From an uncultured Lachnospiraceae bacterium (GTDB taxonomy: Bacteria; Bacillota; Clostridia; Lachnospirales; Lachnospiraceae), in assembly GCA_945949045.1 (NCBI GenBank), contig CAMFDG010000015.1, positions 1-44,509 of the forward strand: a stretch of 44,509 bases of DNA, in the 5' to 3' direction. How positions within the stretch are numbered: the first letter of the stretch is position 1; each line of letters starts with the position of its first letter. Shown piece by piece: positions 32,651 through 40,927 of this stretch. The notes under the pieces are model-generated. The model searched no databases, was not told the DNA's origin, and was given only the letters and a program-made list of their open reading frames with translations. The translations under genes were made by a program, and so were the position numbers.

Positions 32651-33592
32651 TCAACCAACATTCTCAAATAATATTCCCCCAACATTCTCAAATAATATTC
32701 CCATTACTTTATCATTCTGGTCTATTACAAATTCAATACGATATGTTGCGCCTTTATCCTTACCCATGTACATTACATAATCTGTTACTGTATGACCCTC
32801 TACTATATCCCAGTTTTCATGTAACATTTGCATGTGCCCTTTTCGCATTTTGTTGTCTTTATATGCCATGTCTCTGCTAATTTCTGAATAACTCTCTATT
32901 ACTGAACTTTTTGTACTGCCTAGTTTGATTCCACGTGCTGTAGTGAATGTTTTCGGATTTGCAAGGCTTTCTTCACTATAGTCTACAAAAAATTCTTCTA
33001 GTCCTACTGCATCTATGTAATCGATCATATTTGTATATAACTTTCCATCTTTGTCTTTTAAACCACCATCATAAGCACCTGAGATGTCAAAGTCTGACTT
33101 AATTACTGCTCTTGCAGTACCTTCTGTTTTTGGTGCTTCATTGACTGTGACAGTAAACTTTGATTCGACTTTATTATTCTCTTTGGATGTTACTATTATA
33201 TCTGCCGTGCCTGCCTTTATTCCTTTTACTACTCCTTTTTTCGTAACCGTAGCAATCTCTTCATCACTACTTTTGTATGTAGCTTTCTTGGAATTTAGGC
33301 CTGTCACATTAACTACTTTAACTGTTGTATATTCTCCTACATAAAGAGTTCTCTCTGTCTGATTTAATTCAATAGTGGCTTGCTCTTGTACTTCCTCTGT
33401 TTCTGTTGTTTCAGTTATTTCAGTGCTGACCTGCTCTTGTACTTCCTCTGTTTCTGTTGTTTCAGTGCTGACCTGCTCTTTCTGTTGTTTCGATGTATTG
33501 ATTATGTTAGGTACTGCTATTACTGATATTCCTATTACCACCAACAATATAAGGAATAAACCTATGATTTTCTTTGTTGTACCTTTCTTCAT
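32651..33592 (-). CDS. Membrane-anchored extracellular protein with bacterial Ig-like (Big_2) domain
   Basis: The 313-residue protein has an N-terminal membrane anchor (about 8-28, IIGLFLILLVVIGISVIAV). A Thr/Glu-rich stalk built of repeats (TETTETEEVQEQ-like) follows, then a Big_2 domain at about 75-155 (LYVGEYTTVKVVNV...ATYKSSDEEIATVTKKGVVK...AGTADIIVTSK). The last 130 residues are an unassigned domain. The last 16 residues are an 8-residue block (GILFENVG) present twice, from a perfect 24-bp tandem duplication. Big_2 domains mediate adhesion or display in other proteins. A GAGGAGG site precedes the ATG, and the promoter at 33629-33657 is canonical. It is the outermost gene next to attR. 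Confidence 0.8.
   Translation of the reverse strand: MKKGTTKKIIGLFLILLVVIGISVIAVPNIINTSKQQKEQVSTETTETEEVQEQVSTEITETTETEEVQEQATIELNQTERTLYVGEYTTVKVVNVTGLNSKKATYKSSDEEIATVTKKGVVKGIKAGTADIIVTSKENNKVESKFTVTVNEAPKTEGTARAVIKSDFDISGAYDGGLKDKDGKLYTNMIDYIDAVGLEEFFVDYSEESLANPKTFTTARGIKLGSTKSSVIESYSEISRDMAYKDNKMRKGHMQMLHENWDIVEGHTVTDYVMYMGKDKGATYRIEFVIDQNDKVMGILFENVGGILFENVG
32655..32702. repeat. Perfect 24-bp tandem duplication at the gene end
   Basis: The unit at 32655-32678 is repeated without change at 32679-32702 and adds eight residues just before the stop codon of the Ig-like gene. It looks recent. Confidence 0.9.
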
Positions 33593-33628
33593 ACTCTTGT
33601 TTCCTCCTCATAGTTTTTCTCTACCTGT

Positions 33629-33657
33629 ATTATAGTAACATTGAGACCATTGTGCAA
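33629..33657 (-). promoter_or_regulatory. Promoter of the Ig-like domain gene
   Basis: TTGCAC (33652-33657) and TATAAT (33629-33634) are separated by 17 nt on the minus strand. Confidence 0.65.
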
Positions 33658-33686
33658 CACCAATGCAATTATCGTACAAGATGATG

Positions 33687-33710
33687 TTTAGGTTACAAAC
33701 TGGGTTACAC
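33687..33710 (+). promoter_or_regulatory. Putative integrase arm-type site, right end
   Basis: TTTAGGTTACA, 3-4 nt, GGGTTACAC matches the site at 24640-24662 in sequence and orientation, 57 bp inside attR. Confidence 0.6.
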
Positions 33711-33766
33711 CCCAAACGATGTGCCGAAACCCTCCTTTTTTCAGTACTTTCAGAGACGGCTTGACC

Positions 33767-33788
33767 TTCAAGTCCCATCTCCTGCATC
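33767..33788 (+). repeat. attR: 22-bp direct repeat of the tRNA-Leu 3' end
   Basis: Identical to 24558-24579. It is the displaced original 3' end of the tRNA gene and marks the right boundary of the element. It is followed by the host terminator. The rest of 33593-34025 holds only promoter, arm-site and terminator signals; no gene is supported there. Confidence 0.92.
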
Positions 33789-33798
33789 GCATTAAGCG

Positions 33799-33831
33799 GG
33801 AAGCCTTGATTTACAAGGCTTCCTGTTTTTT
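33799..33831 (+). terminator. Original terminator of the tRNA-Leu gene (host side)
   Basis: The stem GGAAGCCTT/AAGGCTTCC (33799-33807 with 33815-33823) is followed by a T-run. It is nearly the same as the terminator at 24593-24626 on the element side. Confidence 0.85.
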
Positions 33832-34025
33832 ATACATTTTTCTACCAGGTACAAATCTTTCCTCAGTGAACACCTCCTTTTAAAAACATGAGTGAGCATA
33901 TGAAAGAAAAGTATACTTTCTCTGCCCACAGTTTCATCATTTCACGGGATGCAATTAACATATTATTTCTTTCCACGCCCAAAATGTCAAATTTCGGACT
34001 AGAAATTTCTAAAGTACTTTTCTGA

Positions 34026-36695
34026 TCACCGGAGAAATTCCTCTTCAAACTCCTCCAGCTTCATGGGCTTTCCGAACAGATATCCCTGCATCATGCTGAT
34101 TTTCATTTTCTTTACAAGATCCCGCTGTCTTCTCGTCTCCACGCCTTCTACACAGATTTTCACACCGATGGTTCTGGCCAGCTTTGCCACCATCTTGACA
34201 AAGGCATCAGAAAAGTCATCCTCTCCCAGATGCTCAATAAAACAACGGTCGATCTTGATGACGTCCAGAGGCATCTGGCGAATATGGTTTAAAGAGGAAT
34301 AGCCGGTTCCGAAATCATCCAGCGCCACCTTCACGCCCAGGGCCTTGATTCTGCTCAATATGGTCTTCATCCGGTCCATATCATTGACGGCCAGACTTTC
34401 TGTCACCTCTAAGGTCAGATTCTGTGGATTGATTTTAGTCTCCTTCACAATACCGGCAATCTTCTTAACAATATCATTCTGTAAGAGCTGCACAACGGAA
34501 AGGTTCACGTTCACCTTAAAATCCATTCCCATGTCATTCCAGTAGCGGCATCGGGCAGCTGCATTCCGAAGCACATATTCACCAATGGGATTGATCAGTC
34601 CCAGATACTCGGCTAACGGGATAAAATCGTCCGGCCGGATAAATCCCAGGGCAGCAGAATTCCACCGCACCAATGCCTCCGCTCCGCAGCAGCGCATCTC
34701 CTCCCCCGTGGCATCCATAATCGGCTGATAGTATACCTCAAATTCCTTACAGGAATCCATGGCCGCGTAGCGCATGTTTTTCTCCAGATCCAGTCTGCGG
34801 TATGCACTGGCCCCGTCCTTTGCGGAATAGTATTCGATTCTGTTTTTCCCACGCTTCTTCGCCGACAAAAGGGCAATGTCCGCCTTCCGGATCAGATCTT
34901 CCACCGTGTCCCCGTCGGAGGGAAAACAGACGATTCCCATACTCATGGTACAGTAATAATCCTCCCCCTTCAAAAACCAGGGCTTTGTAAAAACCGAAGA
35001 AATATCTGCCACGATCCGCTCCAGCTCCCGATACATAGTATCCGGTACAATAACACAGAATTCATCTCCCCCGGTGCGGTAACAGGTGTTCTCCACGCCC
35101 TCCACATGACTGATGCTGTGGGAAATTGCCTTCAGCAGCACGTCCCCGTACTGATGTCCCAGCCCCTCATTGATGTGTTTGAAATCGTCCAGGTCCAGAT
35201 ACAATAACGCCCCCTGGGTGTCCTCCAGCTTCGCCTTGTCAATAAATTTGCCCAGATCCAGCTCACAGCGCATCCGGTTTAAAAGTCCCGTCAGAAAATC
35301 ATTGTTGGCCTTCTTTACAATTTCCTTCTGGTACACCTTCTTATCTGTAATGTCAAAGAAGGTACACAGACTGACTTTATGCCCATCCACCCAGTCAATC
35401 TGGTTTTTGCGAACATCCAGCCAACGATCCTCCTCCACGGAGTACCTCTCCTCACAGTAAGTCATCCGCTCCGTCTCTTTTTCCTCGAACACCAGCTCTG
35501 TGATCTTACCCGCTGCAATGGTACGGGAAAACAGTTCCTTGAACTTTTCATTCATATAAAGGATCTGCCTTGTATGATAATCTGCAACATAAATGCCACA
35601 GCCGGTATTCTCCAGAATCGCCTCCAAAGAAACATAGGAACTGGCAAGAGAATTTTTGGCGATCCGCCTTCCCAATTCGCTTTGAATGACCCGTCTCACA
35701 TCCCCGATAAACCGAACATCGCCGGTCTCCCAGCTTCGTGTTTTTCCGTTTTCGAAAAAACAGAGATACATCATGACCTTGCCGTTCACCTCCAGGGGCT
35801 GAAAGGATGCAGCAGACAAATGATGTTCTTTAAAATAATGCCGGAAAGCCTCGGGAATCGGTGAATCCGAGGAAATCATATAGGTTCGTCCCGTAAAAAA
35901 AGGAAGCTCTGTTTTATCCAGATGCTGGATTTTTGAAAGCGCAGAATATTTCCGATCCCGCACATGCTCACAGATCAGATCCACGGTGCCATCGTCCACA
36001 TTTTCCCGGAGCAGACTTCCCCCATCTATCGAGAGGCTCTCACAGGTCAGCCGTATGATCTCCGAAGAAAGACGGGCAAAGCCACAATCAGATTCCAACA
36101 TGCGAAGCACCTCCTGCATGGCATGAGAGCGCTTCAGTTCTCTCTCAAGATTCTGCCTGGAGGCTGAAATTTCTTTAACGGCTGTCTGGGCTTTTCTCTC
36201 CTGTGCTCTGCTTTGGAACAGCCAGTCACAGATGTGAGACAGAAGCTCTACCGCATCATAGAAATGCTCTTTTGTGGTGTCCATCAGATGATCAAGTCCG
36301 TTTTGTGCCTCCTGCTCTTCCCTGATAACACCAATAACCAGCCAGACCAGCCTGGTCTGCTCCGTGGCCTTTGCCAAAACCGCACAGAGCCGGACCCCCC
36401 TGCCCGGCAGTGGCTGCTCGATCATTGTCTCTACCAGATCGTGCTCCATGCGCTCCACCAAAAGCTTACAGTCCTCTTCGGGAACCAGAAGCTTCAGTTC
36501 CTCTAACTCCTCCTCCGTCCCGTATACCCTGGTAAGCATTCCCCTGGTTTTCTCACAACACACCAGATAGAGTTGATTGGCACGACAAAACAGATCCTGC
36601 AGGCTCTGCAGCATCGATACGTCAATTGTCTCCGTTGTTTCCTGTTCTCCACCAAGCGATGGATCCATAAAACGCCCCAAAAAAGAATCCGTCAT
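34026..36695 (-). CDS. GGDEF/EAL dual-domain c-di-GMP signalling protein with PAS domain
   Basis: This soluble 889-residue protein begins with a region of about 340 residues that looks GAF-like (SCGFARLSSEIIRLTCESLSI-type text). A PAS domain follows (about 345-460, AILENTGCGIYVADYHTRQILYMNEKF). The GGDEF domain starts near 464 with an intact TGGDEF at 541-546, and the EAL domain starts near 652 with EALVR at 673, LEVTES, LDDFGTGYSS, VIKIDR and CVEGVET all present. Both synthesis and breakdown of c-di-GMP are therefore possible. No membrane segment is seen. I chose the ATG at 36695, preceded by AAGAGGTG; a TTG at 36719 is in frame. It stands alone between the mobile element and ilvE. The signal it senses is unknown. 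Confidence 0.92.
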   Translation of the reverse strand: MTDSFLGRFMDPSLGGEQETTETIDVSMLQSLQDLFCRANQLYLVCCEKTRGMLTRVYGTEEELEELKLLVPEEDCKLLVERMEHDLVETMIEQPLPGRGVRLCAVLAKATEQTRLVWLVIGVIREEQEAQNGLDHLMDTTKEHFYDAVELLSHICDWLFQSRAQERKAQTAVKEISASRQNLERELKRSHAMQEVLRMLESDCGFARLSSEIIRLTCESLSIDGGSLLRENVDDGTVDLICEHVRDRKYSALSKIQHLDKTELPFFTGRTYMISSDSPIPEAFRHYFKEHHLSAASFQPLEVNGKVMMYLCFFENGKTRSWETGDVRFIGDVRRVIQSELGRRIAKNSLASSYVSLEAILENTGCGIYVADYHTRQILYMNEKFKELFSRTIAAGKITELVFEEKETERMTYCEERYSVEEDRWLDVRKNQIDWVDGHKVSLCTFFDITDKKVYQKEIVKKANNDFLTGLLNRMRCELDLGKFIDKAKLEDTQGALLYLDLDDFKHINEGLGHQYGDVLLKAISHSISHVEGVENTCYRTGGDEFCVIVPDTMYRELERIVADISSVFTKPWFLKGEDYYCTMSMGIVCFPSDGDTVEDLIRKADIALLSAKKRGKNRIEYYSAKDGASAYRRLDLEKNMRYAAMDSCKEFEVYYQPIMDATGEEMRCCGAEALVRWNSAALGFIRPDDFIPLAEYLGLINPIGEYVLRNAAARCRYWNDMGMDFKVNVNLSVVQLLQNDIVKKIAGIVKETKINPQNLTLEVTESLAVNDMDRMKTILSRIKALGVKVALDDFGTGYSSLNHIRQMPLDVIKIDRCFIEHLGEDDFSDAFVKMVAKLARTIGVKICVEGVETRRQRDLVKKMKISMMQGYLFGKPMKLEEFEEEFLR

Positions 36696-36776
36696 TCGGC
36701 ACCTCTTCTTATTTACCAAAAGTTCTTTTCATCCTTATCTCATTTTAATTGATTTTCATACTTTTGTCCACACCAG

Positions 36777-36819
36777 AAAAAGCTGCCACAGCACGGAAAC
36801 TTTCGTGCTATGACAGCTT
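36777..36819 (-). terminator. Terminator of ilvE
   Basis: A long imperfect stem (AAGCTGTCATAGCACG with CGTGCTGTGGCAGCTT, two mismatches) is followed by TTTCTGG on the minus strand, about 30 bp past the ilvE stop. Confidence 0.8.
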
Positions 36820-36846
36820 ATCCATCCTATTCCTGCCTGAGGGGAA

Positions 36847-37872
36847 TTACATAATCTTATGTACCCAGCCCTCCGGTCCTTCAATTTCACCCATCTGAAT
36901 ACCGGTCAGGGTATCATATAACTTCCTGGTAACCGGTCCCATCTCATCCATACCGCTGGGGAAGCAGATTTCCCTGCCATGGTCATTGATCTTGCCAACC
37001 GGTGAGATCACTGCTGCGGTACCACAGAGACCACACTCTGCGAAATCCTTAACCTCCTCGAATTTCACCGGTCTGTGCTCAACGGTAAGTCCCAGATACT
37101 TCTCGGCAACTACCATCAGAGATCTTCTGGTGATAGAAGGAAGAATACTGTCAGACTTCGGAGTTACGAACCTGCCATCCTTCGTGATAAAGATGAAGTT
37201 TGCACCACCGGTCTCCTCAACGTATGTTCTTGAAGCCGGATCCAGATACATATTCTCATCATAGCCCTGCTGATGAGCATCAACAATTGCATGAAGGCTC
37301 ATTGCATAATTCAGGCCAGCCTTGATATGTCCGGTTCCGTGAGGTGCCGCACGGTCATAATCGGATACCCGGATCGTAATTGGCTTTGCGCCACCCTTAA
37401 AGTATGGCCCTACAGGAGTAACAAAGATACGGAACTGGTACTCATCTGCCGGCTTAACACCGATGACGGAATTGGTTCCGATCATGTATGGACGGATATA
37501 AAGGGTTGCACCGGAGCCAAAAGGCGGTACCCATGCCGCGTTTGCCTTAACCACCTGCTCCACAGCATCAATAAAACGATCCTCCGGGAATACCGGCATC
37601 TCAAGTCTCTCGCAGGAATCCTTCATTCTCTGTGCATTTAAATCCGGGCGGAAGCAGACAATCTGTCCGTCCTCTGTCGTATATGCCTTAAGTCCCTCAA
37701 AGCAGGACTGGGAGTACTGAAAAACACCGGCACACTCATTGAGTGTCACATTCGGATCCGTAATCAGGGCTCCGTCATCCCACTTGCCGTCCTTATAGTT
37801 TGATACGTAGCGATAATCGGTAGGCATATAAGCAAAGCTAAGATGCTCCCAATCAAGATTCTTTTTCTCCAT
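36847..37872 (-). CDS. ilvE: Branched-chain amino acid aminotransferase
   Basis: This PLP enzyme transfers the amino group between glutamate and Ile, Leu or Val. The PLP lysine is Lys184 in GTGHIKAGLNYAMSLH. The class-IV motifs SQSCFEGLKAYTTEDG near 54-69, the FGSGATLYIRPYM substrate region and YVEETGGANF are present. The length of 341 residues matches the long type (BCAT group II). It is a single-gene unit with a promoter (TTGTAC at 37962-37967, 18 nt, TAGAAT at 37938-37943). No T-box fits in the short leader. Confidence 0.96.
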   Translation of the reverse strand: MEKKNLDWEHLSFAYMPTDYRYVSNYKDGKWDDGALITDPNVTLNECAGVFQYSQSCFEGLKAYTTEDGQIVCFRPDLNAQRMKDSCERLEMPVFPEDRFIDAVEQVVKANAAWVPPFGSGATLYIRPYMIGTNSVIGVKPADEYQFRIFVTPVGPYFKGGAKPITIRVSDYDRAAPHGTGHIKAGLNYAMSLHAIVDAHQQGYDENMYLDPASRTYVEETGGANFIFITKDGRFVTPKSDSILPSITRRSLMVVAEKYLGLTVEHRPVKFEEVKDFAECGLCGTAAVISPVGKINDHGREICFPSGMDEMGPVTRKLYDTLTGIQMGEIEGPEGWVHKIM

Positions 37873-37937
37873 TTCTATTCTCCTCCATTTCTATACGAGA
37901 CCGCCAGTCTATAACTGTTTGTTATGGAACACCGGTT

Positions 37938-37967
37938 ATTCTATCAATTGCAATCATTTTAGTACAA
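37938..37967 (-). promoter_or_regulatory. Probable promoter of ilvE
   Basis: TTGTAC (37962-37967) and TAGAAT (37938-37943) are separated by 18 nt on the minus strand, about 65 nt before the ATG. Confidence 0.5.
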
Positions 37968-38024
37968 TCTTTTCCATTTGTCCATAGTCCCATGCAATTT
38001 TGCTATTGCAAAAATTCATGAGTA

Positions 38025-39533
38025 CTATAACTGAAGCCTCTGTATCTCCTCCCGCAGTTCCTGCTTCCGATCCTTTAATAAAAGCATGCGGTTGTATTTG
38101 TAATACTCCTCATTGCCACATTCGCTGACAAATTCCAGGCTGTAATATCCCGCGGAAAGCTCCGTGAGAAAAATGACCATTTCCTGTCCCTCCCCGTAAA
38201 CTCTCGTCAAAAAGGAAAACGCGTTGGACAGATGCCTTCCTGTCTCTGCAATCCGATGCTGCCGCTCCTCTTCCCTCTCATCAAACCGGTTCTTTAACAG
38301 AAGAAACTCCTCCTTCGCGCTGCCGCTCCCCTGCGCTGCAAGAAGCTCCTCAAAATCCTGCAAAACCTGCTTTACCGCCTGCTTTGTTTTTTCTTCCTCT
38401 CTGGTGAGAAGTCCTGCCTTTTTCCGGTGCTCTGCCATTTTTGTATAGGCCTGCAGCTGCCGGTCCAAAACTGCCGAAGCTGTTCCCTTCTGCTCCTTTA
38501 AGTCCCCCCGGAGAAACCGAAGCTGTTCCAAAAGCTCGCTCTGAATGTCCCTCTCCCGCACATATGCGGCAAATTCCTGTCCCAGACGGTCGAGAAGCAG
38601 TCCGATGAGACTCAGCTTTTCATCAAAAGGAGCCTGCTGCATTTCCAATGTGTTTTCCGGGATCTCTCCCTCCAGGATCTCCGGAATCCGGTAGATCCGG
38701 TTGTATTTATTATAGAGCTCATAGTAATTGGCAAAATCCCTTGCGATTTCTTCATCCTGCAGGTACTGCACCACAAAATCATAACTTATGGGAAGCCCCA
38801 GCTTCTCATAGACCTTCATGATCTGGGAGAGATCCTCCCAGCCTCTGGCAGTCACAAACCGCTTTCCCTCCAGATCCGACACCACGGAATAGAAGTTTTC
38901 CTTTTTAATCTCCAGATAGGACAGAATACATCCGTGGATCCGCATCCGGTAGGCATATTCCTTCCAGACCGCAAAGTCCTCCTCCACATAGATCCGCTTG
39001 ACTCTGTCGTAGGTTACGATATCAAAATCCCGGACTGACTTATTGTACTCCGGCGGATTTCCCGCAGTGACGATCACAAAGCCCTCCGGAATTCTGTGAT
39101 TGCCAAAGGTCTTATACTGCAGGAACTGCAGCATAGTAGGTGCCAGCGTCTCAGATACGCAATTGATCTCATCCAGAAACAGAATCCCCTCTTTGATTCC
39201 TGTCTGTTCAATCCGCTCGTAGATGGCCGCAATAATTTCACTCATGGTGTATTCCGTGACCGAAACCTCTTCTCCCCCAAAATTCTTCTTTTCGATAAAG
39301 GGCAGGCCGATGGCACTCTGTCTGGTATGATGCGTAATGGTGTAGGACACCAGATTGATCCCGCACTCCATCGCAGCCTGCTCCATAACAGCGGTCTTAC
39401 CGATTCCCGGCGGTCCAATGAGCAGCACCGGTCTCTGGCGCTCCACCGGAATCACGTACTCTCCGTTTTCATCCTTTTCCAGATAAGCGTGCACGGTATT
39501 TATGATCTCCTGCTTTGCCTCTTTGATATTCAT
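38025..39533 (-). CDS. MoxR-like AAA+ ATPase
   Basis: This 502-residue protein has Walker A GPPGIGKTAV at 40-49, Walker B ILFLDEINC at 117-125 and a sensor-1 region IVTAGNPPEYNKS, all in the AAA+ order of MoxR-type ATPases. The C-terminal half (about 290-502) is helical and coiled-coil rich. MoxR-type ATPases often act with a VWA-domain protein as chaperones for metal or cofactor insertion; here the VWA gene lies directly upstream with a 4-bp overlap. The client is unknown. It is the last gene of the folC operon. Confidence 0.85.
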   Translation of the reverse strand: MNIKEAKQEIINTVHAYLEKDENGEYVIPVERQRPVLLIGPPGIGKTAVMEQAAMECGINLVSYTITHHTRQSAIGLPFIEKKNFGGEEVSVTEYTMSEIIAAIYERIEQTGIKEGILFLDEINCVSETLAPTMLQFLQYKTFGNHRIPEGFVIVTAGNPPEYNKSVRDFDIVTYDRVKRIYVEEDFAVWKEYAYRMRIHGCILSYLEIKKENFYSVVSDLEGKRFVTARGWEDLSQIMKVYEKLGLPISYDFVVQYLQDEEIARDFANYYELYNKYNRIYRIPEILEGEIPENTLEMQQAPFDEKLSLIGLLLDRLGQEFAAYVRERDIQSELLEQLRFLRGDLKEQKGTASAVLDRQLQAYTKMAEHRKKAGLLTREEEKTKQAVKQVLQDFEELLAAQGSGSAKEEFLLLKNRFDEREEERQHRIAETGRHLSNAFSFLTRVYGEGQEMVIFLTELSAGYYSLEFVSECGNEEYYKYNRMLLLKDRKQELREEIQRLQL

Positions 39534-40927
39534 GGTTCCTTCCTTTCATCCAGATACAGCTTAAGCGCCCAATCCGGTACCTTTTCTTCTTCTTTTTCCC
39601 CGTCCCCGTAAAAAACGAATACGGTATCATAGTCTGCAGGCTTCTTGGGATAGGTGCCAAATCCATCCGTAAAATACATGAGTCCCTTGAGATTTCGCAG
39701 CTCTCCTTTTTTTCTGAGCTCCTCCACATAGGAAAACACCGGCCGGAAATCCGTGCCGTAACCTCCCTGCACCTGGAAATGATCTGCATACTTTCCCAAT
39801 TCGTCCAGATTCGTAATCCTGATATCCTTCTGAACCTGATTGTCACATTCCAGAATCCGGATATGGACCCGGTGGAAAAAGCTTTCCTGATTCTTCAGAA
39901 TTGCGCCGGTCTCATTGATAAACTGCTGTACCAGCTTGTCCTTGCAGGAGGCCGAGGTGTCAATGGCAATCACCAGCTCCTCGATGCGCCTGGCCTCCCG
40001 GTATTCATTTTCCTCAATGAGGGGCATATTGCCGTACAGGTTCAGACCATACAGGTAAAATCCGTAGTCAAAGGAATCCATGTCAATGGACACTTCCTCC
40101 CGGACCACTGCAAATTTTTTCAGAAATTCCCGGTAACTTTTCCGCACACGGTTTTGAAGCGTTAACATCCAAAGCAGATTTCCCGCATCCTCCGCCGCAT
40201 CCTTCCCATAGGTTTCCATATCACTCTGGATCCTTTTGGCATGTTCCTTCCACTCATCCTCTTTAGGATCCGTCGCACCGAAGGGCACCGCATCCTTTTT
40301 CTGCTCCTTTGCCTCACCGTTCTCTTGTTCCTCCTGCGTGTCAGCGGACGGTGAGGGGGAATCCGGGTCATTCTCATCCGGCTTATTCATCCGCTCCCAG
40401 AAGCTGTGGTCGCAAAGAGAAAACTCCTGACTTAAGGATTCCTCCAGATAGGGATCTCTCTTGCGGGTCTTAAAATAATTGTACAGCCTTTCCGCCGTCA
40501 GAACCCTGACTTCCCTTTCCAGCTTCTCGTACCACTGCTGTCTGAAATCCGAGGTCACCTTAAGAATTGTGGGATAATCCATAGAATCCACCACCGACTC
40601 CGCTGCAATATCACAGCAGAGATCCCAAAGTTCCCCGTCCTCATGCTCCTTTGCAGAAAACATATGACGGAACAGACAGTGCATCAGCATATGCATATAG
40701 GTCCGATTCAAAAGCTCCGGACGCTCTAAATAGGACTGCATTAAAAACGAGGGATTAAAACGGATGGATACGGCATCTGTTCCCACCTGTCTGGTGGACA
40801 AATCCATCTGAAAATCCAGACTTCCCAGTGCCGGTCCCATAAAGCGCATGGAAAGATACAGCTCCGTCTGTACCATTTTTAAGATCTTTTTCCCGGTTTC
40901 CTCCAGTTCCACTCTGGTTTTCATCAT
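39530..40927 (-). CDS. VWA-like domain protein (DUF2201 / putative metallopeptidase type)
   Basis: The N-terminal part (about 10-170) resembles the putative metallopeptidase domain of DUF2201 proteins, with a histidine-rich stretch YMHMLMHCLFRH at 77-88 in place of the HExxH-like motif; its Glu is missing, so catalysis is doubtful. A low-complexity acidic linker follows at about 181-225. The C-terminal VWA-like domain has the MIDAS-like DTSAS at 323-327 and YFTDGFGTYP near 430. It is translationally coupled to the AAA+ ATPase downstream by a 4-bp overlap, and starts directly after the stop of the LRR gene. The pair is likely to form one machine. Confidence 0.8.
   Translation of the reverse strand: MMKTRVELEETGKKILKMVQTELYLSMRFMGPALGSLDFQMDLSTRQVGTDAVSIRFNPSFLMQSYLERPELLNRTYMHMLMHCLFRHMFSAKEHEDGELWDLCCDIAAESVVDSMDYPTILKVTSDFRQQWYEKLEREVRVLTAERLYNYFKTRKRDPYLEESLSQEFSLCDHSFWERMNKPDENDPDSPSPSADTQEEQENGEAKEQKKDAVPFGATDPKEDEWKEHAKRIQSDMETYGKDAAEDAGNLLWMLTLQNRVRKSYREFLKKFAVVREEVSIDMDSFDYGFYLYGLNLYGNMPLIEENEYREARRIEELVIAIDTSASCKDKLVQQFINETGAILKNQESFFHRVHIRILECDNQVQKDIRITNLDELGKYADHFQVQGGYGTDFRPVFSYVEELRKKGELRNLKGLMYFTDGFGTYPKKPADYDTVFVFYGDGEKEEEKVPDWALKLYLDERKEP

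Larger units (their letters stand above)
24558..33788. mobile_element. Integrative element with CRESS-type Rep and stem-loop origin (about 9.2 kb)
   Basis: The element is bounded by the 22-bp tRNA-Leu repeat. It is clearly more AT-rich than its surroundings, and all genes are on the minus strand. From right to left it holds two exported proteins, a stem-loop origin, small genes including an HTH-like one, an operon of four small proteins, a CRESS-type Rep, one unknown gene and a tyrosine integrase. The repeat-to-repeat distance gives a circle of 9,209 bp. I see no conjugation, relaxase, portal, terminase or capsid gene. It looks like an integrating plasmid of the pCRESS kind that excises and replicates by a rolling circle. 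Confidence 0.88.

Noticed and set aside
24558-33788. Interpretation as an ordinary prophage or a conjugative element
   Set aside because: No terminase, portal, capsid, tail, lysin, relaxase, coupling protein or type IV secretion genes are present.
33863-34048. 61-residue minus-strand frame between attR and the GGDEF/EAL gene
   Set aside because: It starts inside the GGDEF/EAL gene without a ribosome-binding site and has no recognisable features.
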